35,412 bases of DNA from NCBI GenBank assembly GCA_964352985.1, contig CAYGUK010000035.1, positions 1 through 35,412 on the forward strand, read 5' to 3'. Shown here piece by piece: positions 7,454-15,086 of this stretch (position 1 is its first letter; every line of letters begins with the position of its first letter). Under the pieces are notes generated by a model, which had not been told where the DNA came from, made no database searches, and saw only the letters and a list, made by a program, of their open reading frames with translations. A program made the position numbers and the translations under genes. Source of the DNA: CAYGUK01 sp964352985 (GTDB taxonomy: Bacteria > Pseudomonadota > Gammaproteobacteria > JAHCLG01).

Positions 7454-8674
7454 ATGTCAGTGATAAAGGGAATTTTATTCTTAACGCTGTGCACATTTGT
7501 TACTGTTATATTGGCTGTTAATGCACCACAAACTATACAAAATCAAACTAATCAATCTAATGTTTTTAGCCAAAATTATTTAAAAAATAATAAAAAAATT
7601 AAACAAGATAATCAATTTAATCTTAATTTATTTACAACCGCACTAAAAAATCATGTTGTTTTATCTGGCGGAAGTAATATTCAAGGTTTAATTTCCAACT
7701 TCACCACTGAAGATTCTTTTGTAAAACCGAGTGCAAAAAAACTTAAATTGAATGCTGTTTTTTTAAACTTTAATGTTTTACTCTCAAAAGCTTTGAGTCT
7801 TTTTATTTCTCTAAACGATGAACCTGATGAAGTTAATACATCAGGCGGAGTGGGTGGCTTTGAAGTTCAACAAGCTTATTTGCATATTGGATATGAAGAA
7901 AAATCGCCTTTCCTGGTAGATATCGGTAAACAATTTTTACCATTCTCTGTATATAAAATTCATCCTATTGTAAATTCACTTACTCAATTACTTGATGAAA
8001 CAGTTAAGACATCTTTAATTTTTGGCTATGCAAAATCACCGATTTTTTTCTCAGGTTATATTTTTAATGCGCAAGGATCCAGCAACGGTAATATCACTCC
8101 AACGAATCAAATTTATAATGGGGGCGCAGAGTTAGGCATCGTCCATGTGAGTGAAAATTTTGGATACGATATTAGCTTAGGTTGGATTAATAACATGGCA
8201 GAAGCTAAACAAATTTTTGGATTAGTCCCTGTCACTCGACACAAAGTAGGAAATTTAGCATTCCATGCAGATATCGATATAAAAAAATTTAGTGCGTCAC
8301 TTGATGTTTCCTATCCTGTAAGTCGATTTAACATCAACGATATCTCATATAATAATCAAGGTGCGAGACCTTCTGCTTATGGCATCGAATTAACTTATTA
8401 TATTCCATTTTTTAAATTTGCAGGTGATCTTTCCTTAGGATATCAACGATCGTTTCAAGCATTATTTTTAGCGTTACCAAAATATCGCTATCTAGCAACC
8501 TACACCATTACCTTTAACGAAAATATTGATTTCAAAACTGAAGTGCTAAGAGCAAAAGATTATGACACCAATGATCTCGCTACTTTTCTAACTAACAACA
8601 ATGTTACTTTCGCACGTGCAGGAACAAATTTATGGAATAACTCACTGTTATTTCAGTTAGAGTTGCATTTCTAA
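7454..8674 (+). CDS. LbtU-like outer-membrane porin (putative siderophore porin)
   Basis: A 406-residue outer-membrane beta-barrel candidate. An N-terminal signal peptide (MSVIKGILFL... to about residue 23) is followed by an Asn/Gln-rich linker and a long series of amphipathic strands. It ends in aromatic Phe (LFQLELHF), the usual barrel-assembly signal. Segments such as FEVQQAYLHIGY, VDIGKQFLPFSVYKIHP and YGIELTYYIPF match my recollection of the Legionella LbtU family, which takes up the siderophore legiobactin without a TonB box. No TonB box or plug domain is seen. The gene is 63 bases downstream of the giant coiled-coil gene and probably cotranscribed. Barrel class is fairly sure; iron uptake is an inference from the family. 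Confidence 0.65.
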   Translation: MSVIKGILFLTLCTFVTVILAVNAPQTIQNQTNQSNVFSQNYLKNNKKIKQDNQFNLNLFTTALKNHVVLSGGSNIQGLISNFTTEDSFVKPSAKKLKLNAVFLNFNVLLSKALSLFISLNDEPDEVNTSGGVGGFEVQQAYLHIGYEEKSPFLVDIGKQFLPFSVYKIHPIVNSLTQLLDETVKTSLIFGYAKSPIFFSGYIFNAQGSSNGNITPTNQIYNGGAELGIVHVSENFGYDISLGWINNMAEAKQIFGLVPVTRHKVGNLAFHADIDIKKFSASLDVSYPVSRFNINDISYNNQGARPSAYGIELTYYIPFFKFAGDLSLGYQRSFQALFLALPKYRYLATYTITFNENIDFKTEVLRAKDYDTNDLATFLTNNNVTFARAGTNLWNNSLLFQLELHF

Positions 8675-8729
8675 AGCATCTTATGAGTAAAATCATTTTT
8701 CTGTGTTAACCAGGTGAGAAATTACTTAT

Positions 8730-8758
8730 AACAAGGTTTTCAATGATTTCACCTTGTT
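8730..8758 (+). terminator. Stem-loop after the porin gene, possible terminator
   Basis: AACAAGGT (8730-8737) pairs perfectly with ACCTTGTT (8751-8758) across a 13-base loop, 56 bases after the porin stop. The T-run after it is short (TTTGACTT), so termination would be modest. Confidence 0.4.
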
Positions 8759-8785
8759 TGACTTATTGACTTTATATGCTATGCT
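8758..8785 (+). promoter_or_regulatory. Candidate sigma70 promoter for the aroQ-accBC operon
   Basis: TTGACT (8758-8763), a 16-base spacer and TATGCT (8780-8785), about 125 bases upstream of aroQ and directly after the stem-loop of the previous unit. The rest of this 234-base intergenic region shows no gene. Confidence 0.4.
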
Positions 8786-8908
8786 TAATTTAATTAATTT
8801 GCCGCTAAAATGCTTAAAATGTCTTGAAAATGTAGACAAATTCCGCAAACTAGACAGAAACGATAAAATCAGGCACAATAAAAATATGTATTCATACTGA
8901 GAAAACGA

Positions 8909-9361
8909 ATGAGTAAATTCCTTGTGATAAATGGCCCAAATTTAAATCTTTTGGGGACGAGAGAGACTAGCATATACGGTGACAGAAGTCTCGCTGATCT
9001 CGAACAAGAATTAACTAAACTAGCACAAAGTTTTAATCATACCATTATGTTTAAACAACATAATTCAGAAGGTGATTTTATCAATACAATTCATCAGGCA
9101 ATAAAAGATGACGTCGATTTTATGATTATTAATGCTGGCGCCTACACCCATACAAGCATTGCGATTAGAGATGCTATTTTAGGCGTGAGTATTCCTTTTA
9201 TTGAAGTTCATATAAGTAACGTATTCCGTCGTGAAATGTATCGTCGCAAATCATTCCTTTCCGATATCGCCAAAGGCGTCATAGTCGGCGTTGGCACGCA
9301 TGGCTATGAATTTGCTTTAATTGCAGGTGATGATTATTTAAATAACCAACAGAGTAAGTAA
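8909..9361 (+). CDS. aroQ: Type II 3-dehydroquinate dehydratase
   Basis: A 150-residue enzyme of the shikimate pathway, converting 3-dehydroquinate to 3-dehydroshikimate in the cytosol as a dodecamer. The family's opening motif INGPNLNLLG is at residues 7-16. The active-site lid Tyr is Tyr23 (SIYGD). Substrate-binding Asn75 and His81 lie in INAGAYTHTS, and general-acid His101 in IEVHISN. Length is typical. It begins the conserved aroQ-accB-accC block of gammaproteobacteria; accB starts 4 bases after its stop, so the three genes form one operon. Confidence 0.96.
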   Translation: MSKFLVINGPNLNLLGTRETSIYGDRSLADLEQELTKLAQSFNHTIMFKQHNSEGDFINTIHQAIKDDVDFMIINAGAYTHTSIAIRDAILGVSIPFIEVHISNVFRREMYRRKSFLSDIAKGVIVGVGTHGYEFALIAGDDYLNNQQSK

Positions 9362-9365
9362 CCCA

Positions 9366-9848
9366 ATGGATATTCGTAAAGTTAAAAAGTTAATAGAGTT
9401 AATTGAAGAAACTGGTGTCGCTGAAATTGAAATTAAAGAAGGCGAAGAATCAGTTCGGATTTCTCGCCATGGTCATGCGATGACTTCCTATATTACTTCA
9501 GCTGAAGCACCGATGATGCATCCTTATCCTCATGCACCAGCTCATCATAATCCAACTAAGCATCACGATAGTCACTCAAATGATGATGAAGATGATTATG
9601 ATGATGAAATTTCAGGACATATCGTTAAGTCGCCCATGGTTGGTACAGTTTATCTTGCCCCTTCACCCGATGCTGAACCCTTTACCATTGTTGGTAAAAC
9701 TGTAACGGATGGTTCAGTGCTTTGTATCATTGAAGCAATGAAAATGTTTAATCAAATTGAAGCTGATACTTCAGGTGTTATTAAATCCATTCTTGTTGAA
9801 AATGGTACGCCTGTAGAATATGGGCAACCACTGTTTATCATTGAATAA
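9366..9848 (+). CDS. accB: Biotin carboxyl carrier protein of acetyl-CoA carboxylase
   Basis: A 160-residue carrier subunit of acetyl-CoA carboxylase, the first committed step of fatty-acid synthesis. The N-terminal part (1-35) is the helical and strand region that contacts the carboxylase subunit. A flexible linker (about 36-82) is unusually rich in His, Asp and Pro. The C-terminal biotinyl domain carries the signature EAMKM with biotin-accepting Lys126. The gene sits 4 bases after aroQ and 9 bases before accC, the standard operon arrangement. Confidence 0.97.
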   Translation: MDIRKVKKLIELIEETGVAEIEIKEGEESVRISRHGHAMTSYITSAEAPMMHPYPHAPAHHNPTKHHDSHSNDDEDDYDDEISGHIVKSPMVGTVYLAPSPDAEPFTIVGKTVTDGSVLCIIEAMKMFNQIEADTSGVIKSILVENGTPVEYGQPLFIIE

Positions 9849-9857
9849 GGTTATAAA

Positions 9858-11210
9858 ATGCTAGATAAAGTTGTAATAGCCAATCGCGGTGAAATTGCTC
9901 TTCGTGTTTTAAGAGCATGTAAAGAATTAGGTATTAAAACTGTTGCCGCACACTCTAGTGCTGATCGTGATCAAATGCATGTCAAACTTGCAGATGAATC
10001 TGTTTGTATTGGACCTCCAAATGCGTCTGAAAGTTATTTAAATATTCCAGCTATTATTAGTGCCGCTGAAATTACTGATGCAGTTGCCATCCATCCCGGC
10101 TATGGATTTCTAGCAGAAAATGCTGATTTTGCTGATCGCGTTGAAAGTAGTGGTTTCATTTTTATTGGACCACTTGCTGAGACCATTCGAATTATGGGTG
10201 ACAAGGTCGAAGCCATCAAAACGATGAAAAAATATAATGTTCCTTGTGTGCCTGGCTCAGAAGGTAACTTAAACGATGATGAAGATAAAAATTTAAAAAT
10301 TGCTCAGGAGATAGGTTATCCCGTTATTATTAAAGCTGCAGGCGGCGGTGGTGGCCGCGGTATGCGAGTCGTTCATTCTGAAGCTGCTTTGTTAAGTTCT
10401 ATTTCATTAACTCGGAGTGAAGCAAAAGCCGCTTTTGGTAATGGTAATGTTTACATGGAAAAATTTTTACAACATCCAAGACATATTGAAATTCAAGTGC
10501 TTTGTGATCACTATGGTAATGGGATTTATATTGGTGAAAGAGATTGTTCTATGCAAAGACGCCACCAAAAAATTATTGAAGAAGCTCCTGCGCCATTTAT
10601 CACACCAGAACAACGTCAAGAAATTGGTGAAGTTTGTATCAAAGCCTGTATTGAAATGGGTTATCGTGGTGCTGGAACTTTCGAGTTTTTGTATGAAGAC
10701 GGTTGTTTTTATTTTATTGAAATGAATACGCGTATTCAGGTCGAACATCCTGTTACCGAAATGATTTCAGGCATCGATTTAGTCAAAGAACAATTACGTG
10801 CTGCAGCCGGGGATAAACTCACCATTAAGCAACAAGACATAAAATTAAATGGACATGCTATTGAATGCCGAATCAACGCCGAAGATCCTAATAATTTCAC
10901 CCCAAGTCCTGGTAAAGTAGATATGTTTCATGCGCCAGGCGGACCAGGCACCCGAGTTGATTCACATATTTATGATGGTTATACCGTCCCGCCATTTTAC
11001 GATTCACTGATCGCTAAAATTATCACGCATGGTGATACGCGAGATGTCGCCATTGCACGCATGCAAAATGCATTAGATGAAATTATAATAGATGGTATAA
11101 AAACAAATGTTGAATTACACCGTCGTTTATTGGACGATGCCAATTTTCAACAGGGTGGAACAAATATTCATTATCTAGAAGAAAAATTAAATAGTAGCAA
11201 AGAAACTTAA
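9858..11210 (+). CDS. accC: Biotin carboxylase subunit of acetyl-CoA carboxylase
   Basis: A 450-residue ATP-grasp enzyme that carboxylates the biotin on AccB using ATP and bicarbonate. Visible family marks are the N-terminal KVVIANRGEIALRV, HPGYGFLAENADF, the glycine-rich ATP loop KAAGGGGGRGMR, the metal-binding EMNTRIQVEHPVTE region and the C-terminal ECRINAEDP. Length is that of the bacterial enzyme (449 in E. coli). AAGG lies upstream of the ATG at 9858. It is the third gene of aroQ-accB-accC; a desaturase gene follows after 25 bases, probably on the same transcript. Confidence 0.97.
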   Translation: MLDKVVIANRGEIALRVLRACKELGIKTVAAHSSADRDQMHVKLADESVCIGPPNASESYLNIPAIISAAEITDAVAIHPGYGFLAENADFADRVESSGFIFIGPLAETIRIMGDKVEAIKTMKKYNVPCVPGSEGNLNDDEDKNLKIAQEIGYPVIIKAAGGGGGRGMRVVHSEAALLSSISLTRSEAKAAFGNGNVYMEKFLQHPRHIEIQVLCDHYGNGIYIGERDCSMQRRHQKIIEEAPAPFITPEQRQEIGEVCIKACIEMGYRGAGTFEFLYEDGCFYFIEMNTRIQVEHPVTEMISGIDLVKEQLRAAAGDKLTIKQQDIKLNGHAIECRINAEDPNNFTPSPGKVDMFHAPGGPGTRVDSHIYDGYTVPPFYDSLIAKIITHGDTRDVAIARMQNALDEIIIDGIKTNVELHRRLLDDANFQQGGTNIHYLEEKLNSSKET

Positions 11211-11235
11211 CATCATTTTTCACGAAATATTTTTA

Positions 11236-12189
11236 ATGGATAAAAAAAAACTCTTAAATCAATTACAGAGTTATGCAAAAGAAAATCGGCTTTTAAGCTA
11301 CTGGTATTTAATATCAACAGTTTTCTTATTTAGCCTATTTATATTCTTAACCATAACGGTAAATATTTTCACTATTAAATTAATGCTTAGTTTAATAACT
11401 GGACTTATTTTATTGCGTTTATCTATTTTTTATCATGACTTTCAACATGGCTCATTTTTACGAAATGAAAAATGGCTAAAACCTGTTATGACTTTATTTG
11501 GTATTTTGATACTTACACCGCCCAGTATTTGGCGACAAACACATAATTTTCATCATCGTTTTAACGGTAAACTATTTGGGCCTAGCTTGGGTGCTTTTCC
11601 CTTAGTCACTAAATCAAAATATTTCAACATGACATCATGGCAAAAAACCAAATACCATTTTATTCGCCATCCAATCACTATGATTTTTGCTTACTTTACT
11701 TTATTTTATGCGCTTTTTTTAATCTATCCACTTGCAAAAAAGCCATTCAAACATATCGACTGTTTGATAGCGTTAATAATTAACATTACATTAATCATTA
11801 CCACAGCAATTTATATTCCACAGATTTTAATGTTCATTATCATTATTCCAGGTATGTTAATTTCAATGATATCTTCTTATGCGTTCTACGCTCAACATAA
11901 TTTTCCACAAGCAAAATTCAAAATAAATCAACGTGATGATTTTTTCTTTGCGGCGTTGAATTCAACAAGCTTTATGAATTCTTGGAAAATTACTCACTGG
12001 TTCACAGCGAATATTGGTTATCACCATATACATCATTTAAATCCCAAAATACCCTTTTATAACTTACCAAAAGTCTATGCGGAAATACCTGAGTTACAGA
12101 TAAAAAATACAATTAGCTTAATGCCAAAAAGTATCTACCAATGTTTAACTTTAACTTATTGGGATGATGAAAAAGAAATAATGATTTAG
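11236..12189 (+). CDS. Membrane fatty-acid desaturase family protein
   Basis: A 317-residue integral membrane di-iron desaturase or hydroxylase. The three histidine boxes of the family are intact: HDFQH (67-71), HNFHH (103-107) and HHIHH (263-267). They are separated by hydrophobic segments at about 25-65, 85-97, 150-168 and 175-215. Members introduce double bonds into acyl chains of membrane lipids, or act on related lipids; the substrate here cannot be read from sequence. It follows accC by 25 bases on the same strand, which fits a role in lipid synthesis. It is not part of the usual accBC operon. The stop lies 6 bases before the assembly gap. Confidence 0.85.
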   Translation: MDKKKLLNQLQSYAKENRLLSYWYLISTVFLFSLFIFLTITVNIFTIKLMLSLITGLILLRLSIFYHDFQHGSFLRNEKWLKPVMTLFGILILTPPSIWRQTHNFHHRFNGKLFGPSLGAFPLVTKSKYFNMTSWQKTKYHFIRHPITMIFAYFTLFYALFLIYPLAKKPFKHIDCLIALIINITLIITTAIYIPQILMFIIIIPGMLISMISSYAFYAQHNFPQAKFKINQRDDFFFAALNSTSFMNSWKITHWFTANIGYHHIHHLNPKIPFYNLPKVYAEIPELQIKNTISLMPKSIYQCLTLTYWDDEKEIMI

Positions 12190-12195
12190 TAATGT

Positions 12196-12205
12196 NNNNN
12201 NNNNN
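12196..12205. other. Assembly gap (10 N)
   Basis: Ten undetermined bases, so the two sides were joined by scaffolding and the true distance is unknown. Both edges read ATGT (left ...aatgt, right atgtt...), as could happen if a short repeat or overlap was left unmerged. Linkage of the left half (accBC-desaturase) with the right half is therefore less certain than elsewhere. Confidence 0.95.
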
Positions 12206-12247
12206 ATGTTGGATTTATTAAAAATAATAAAAAAATCATAATATAAT

Positions 12248-13579
12248 TTACAACAAGACGCAGGGATTCCTTTTTTTATTAGTATGATTTATCGGCTTTG
12301 ATTTAAACTGCGCTAGACAACTTTGTATTAAGTTTTCTTCTTTGTCGTAGATAGATTGTATCAACGTCCGAATAGCAATCGGCAAACTCCACAATTCTTT
12401 AGGTAGCTGTAATATAGCTTCTTCAAATTGATTCAACTCTTCATCATTTGGTTTAACAAATAATTTATTATGAAACTTATCAACGAAAAATAAGATATAT
12501 TTAACTTTATTTAAAACATTAGAAAAAAAAGCATCTTCAGAAAATTGCTTTTGTAAAACACAAATTAATACATAATTAAAATGATCTCTTATATCTAGCT
12601 TTATACCATCATCAGAGATATAACAATACCCGAGGAAATTTTCATTATTCCATCTTATCATTCTAAAACTATCAAACACACAAGCTTTAAAATTATTGCA
12701 AATTTCACAAAATGATAAATACAATTCCATTGAGTTGAATGTATCATAAAATCTAAATTTTAAAATTTTTATCAATGCAGACTCATCTGGATTAATTCCC
12801 TGGATAACACCTTTCATTTTGTCATAATATTTACTATATGGCGGAGATAATTTTTCACAATTAATATTAAAATGTTTTAACCAAACATCTCTATTTACAA
12901 CCATATCGAAAAAAATAATAATGCCAAAATCTGTGATAGGACCGAAAATTTCATATTGGCTAGTCATATTCTTTATTGTGGTTAGCATCCCCAAACTATG
13001 ACGCTCAACTACTCTACCACCGCCCCCATAAGAAGCCATCGCACAAAATCCTGCTTCAGAATATTCCTCCTCACAGTCAAAACGATGTTTTCTAACAAAA
13101 AATTCAAACTCCATATCAGCTAACAACCATGAAATAAGTGACCATTTAGGTTTATTTGGCATTTCCTGTAATAAAATTGAGACTTGTTGTTGCATATTTA
13201 ATATCGCAAGGCGATAGTTTTTAGGGATCATAGACATTAGTTCAGCATGATAAAAATCATGCGCAATGTTAACAGGTGATATAGTTTCATCTTCGCGATA
13301 ATCATGAACTCCAACCACTTTAGGTATTCCTTCACATTCATAGCTAGCATAACGCAAATCCCGTTTTACACCCTCTAATAAAGTTTCTTTTAAGATAATT
13401 CCTAAAAGGGGGACGTGGTATACAACATTATCAGAACCTGCTCGAGCAATAAGTAACATATTTTTCACACTAACACTGAAAAATATCGCGTTATATTTAT
13501 TTACTTTACCAAAAACTTTTTGGATAAAAAATCCATCATGATCAATTAGAAAATCTAAAAATCTATTTTGCCCTCGCAC
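12248..13579 (-). CDS. Unknown protein ending in a CaaX prenylation box; candidate effector
   Basis: A 443-residue soluble protein I do not recognise, with no signal peptide or membrane helix. Its last residues are KKRNPCVLL: a CaaX box with Cys440 and C-terminal Leu, preceded by basic residues. This is the form recognised by eukaryotic geranylgeranyltransferase I. A short acidic patch (YDKEEN) lies about 27 residues from the end, as in many Dot/Icm substrates. Other visible marks are AHDFYHAEL (a HDxxH group) and a SYGGGGRVVERHS glycine loop; I cannot assign either to a family. The GTG at 13579 is uncertain: it has no clear ribosome site, and the frame stays open 30 codons upstream (to a TGA at 13667-13669) without ATG, GTG or TTG, so the N-terminus may be wrong or frameshifted. 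Confidence 0.7.
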   Translation of the reverse strand: MRGQNRFLDFLIDHDGFFIQKVFGKVNKYNAIFFSVSVKNMLLIARAGSDNVVYHVPLLGIILKETLLEGVKRDLRYASYECEGIPKVVGVHDYREDETISPVNIAHDFYHAELMSMIPKNYRLAILNMQQQVSILLQEMPNKPKWSLISWLLADMEFEFFVRKHRFDCEEEYSEAGFCAMASYGGGGRVVERHSLGMLTTIKNMTSQYEIFGPITDFGIIIFFDMVVNRDVWLKHFNINCEKLSPPYSKYYDKMKGVIQGINPDESALIKILKFRFYDTFNSMELYLSFCEICNNFKACVFDSFRMIRWNNENFLGYCYISDDGIKLDIRDHFNYVLICVLQKQFSEDAFFSNVLNKVKYILFFVDKFHNKLFVKPNDEELNQFEEAILQLPKELWSLPIAIRTLIQSIYDKEENLIQSCLAQFKSKPINHTNKKRNPCVLL

Positions 13580-13726
13580 ATAATCAAATTCTGCTGAGTA
13601 ATAAAAACATTCATTGTGATTTAAGCATCGCAGTAATAATAAAGCGTGAACATTCTGTATTAATTCTCAAGCGCTTTTAAAAATACTCTAAAAATCAGCA
13701 AACTATTTAATATGGTTATTAAGTAA

Positions 13727-14173
13727 TTAACTTGTAAATTGATAATTACCATCACCAGCAAGACAAGCTGAGCCGGTAAAATGCTGTAAGTGGCCATTTG
13801 ATTTAACATTTGCACTATAATCCCGGCATGTTTGACCATTATTTCCTTGATAAGGTTTTCTCACGGTGACGATAAATTGTTTATGTGTCATATTATTTTT
13901 CCACTGCGATGTTTGATTGACATAACCTTTTTGTAATAATTCATTCATCCGCATATTATCTACCGCATCCATCATTTTACCCAGTGAACCACCATAAAAG
14001 TTTCCTTGCATTTTATTACCCACAATTACAACTGTTTGCCCCCAGCGAACTGCAGGAACTTGCTCAGCAACTTGAGTATTATTTTTAATAGGAACATTTG
14101 TCGTAGTTGTAGCTGAAGTCGTCGCGCAACTTGTCAACAGAGAAAATAAAGACAATAATATTATCCGTTTCAT
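13727..14173 (-). CDS. Lipoprotein with 17-kDa-surface-antigen-like C-terminus
   Basis: A 148-residue predicted lipoprotein. The leader MKRIILLSLFSLLTSC ends in a good lipobox (LTSC), so the mature protein starts at Cys16. A Thr-rich linker follows. The C-terminal third (about 100-148) has the pattern GQTCRDY...GSACLAGDGNYQF, which resembles the end of the rickettsial/Legionella 17-kDa surface-antigen family (compare the family's TCREY...GTAC...DG.W). The glycine-zipper segment typical of that family is not obvious. AAGGA lies 8 bases before the ATG. It is divergent from prmA, with only 22 bases between start codons. Outer-membrane attachment is inferred from the absence of Asp at +2. Confidence 0.65.
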   Translation of the reverse strand: MKRIILLSLFSLLTSCATTSATTTTNVPIKNNTQVAEQVPAVRWGQTVVIVGNKMQGNFYGGSLGKMMDAVDNMRMNELLQKGYVNQTSQWKNNMTHKQFIVTVRKPYQGNNGQTCRDYSANVKSNGHLQHFTGSACLAGDGNYQFTS

Positions 14174-14195
14174 TCAAACATCCTTTAGGTAGAAT

Positions 14196-15086
14196 ATGAA
14201 TTGGCTAAGTTTAACATTTAACGCATCTAATGATAATGCCGAACAAATAAGTGATGCGCTTCTCATGGCTGGAGCGCATGCTGTCTCAATGAGAAATGCG
14301 GGCAATGAAATGATTTTAGAACCCGATCCCAATTCAACGCCATTATGGCAAGATGTCGATGTCATTGGTTTATTTCCAAATGACGCCGATCCGAAAAAAA
14401 TTGTTACCATTATCAAGACCTTAGTCGATAGTCAAACTTGGCGTTATTATGATACAGAAATCATTGAAGATAAAGATTGGGTCAGACTTACACAACAACA
14501 ATTTAAACCAATCATCATTGAAAATAAAATTTGTGTTTGTCCAAGTTGGGATAAATCAAGTGCTTGTGATATTCCCACTGTTTTTATTGATCCTGGTTTA
14601 GCCTTTGGGACTGGCACTCACGAAACAACTTATTTATGTCTAGAATGGTTAACAAATCATTGTAAAGATCAAAATCATGTTATCGATTATGGTTGTGGGT
14701 CGGGTATATTAAGTTTAGCTGCTGCCCGTCTTGGCGCAAAAAAAATTACCGCAATAGATCATGATGAACAAGCCATTATCGCCACAAACAATAATTTATT
14801 ATTAAATGATTTATCTAATTGTGAATTTATAATTTCATTACCAAACGAAACAACGATTTCTTCTGCAGAGTTACTGATTTCAAACATAATTGCAAAACCT
14901 CTAATCGAACTTGCAATAAAATTTGCTGATTTAGTAAAACCACAAGGACAAATTGTATTGTCTGGTATTTTGCAAGAACAAGTAGACGAAGTAAAACAAG
15001 CTTATCAAAACTGGTTTAGTTTCAATTATATGACTCAAAAAAATGAATGGTGTTTGCTAAGTGGAGAACGAATTGAAAATAGGTAA
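14196..15086 (+). CDS. prmA: Ribosomal protein L11 methyltransferase
   Basis: A 296-residue SAM-dependent enzyme that trimethylates ribosomal protein L11. The N-terminal L11-recognition domain (about 1-60) begins MNWLSLTF. The linker and catalytic domain contain the hallmark PGLAFGTGTHETT, the SAM-binding VIDYGCGSGILSLAAA, Asp in AIDHDEQAI and the NIIAKPL motif (family N-I-LA-xPL). Length matches E. coli PrmA (293). AGGTAG lies 5 bases upstream of the ATG. Its 3' end overlaps dusB, starting the conserved prmA-dusB-fis-purH run. Confidence 0.96.
   Translation: MNWLSLTFNASNDNAEQISDALLMAGAHAVSMRNAGNEMILEPDPNSTPLWQDVDVIGLFPNDADPKKIVTIIKTLVDSQTWRYYDTEIIEDKDWVRLTQQQFKPIIIENKICVCPSWDKSSACDIPTVFIDPGLAFGTGTHETTYLCLEWLTNHCKDQNHVIDYGCGSGILSLAAARLGAKKITAIDHDEQAIIATNNNLLLNDLSNCEFIISLPNETTISSAELLISNIIAKPLIELAIKFADLVKPQGQIVLSGILQEQVDEVKQAYQNWFSFNYMTQKNEWCLLSGERIENR

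Noticed and set aside
8675..8908. tRNA, small RNA or hidden gene in the longest intergenic region
   Set aside because: No cloverleaf, no coding frame with a ribosome site; only the stem-loop and promoter already listed.
10417..10748. Overlapping ORFs on both strands inside accC
   Set aside because: accC is intact and highly conserved here; the overlapping frames have no independent support.
13680..13730. PmrA-box-like CTTAAT/ATTAA elements upstream of the CaaX gene
   Set aside because: The arrangement is inverted rather than the tandem repeat I recall for Legionella PmrA, and such AT words are common in this DNA.
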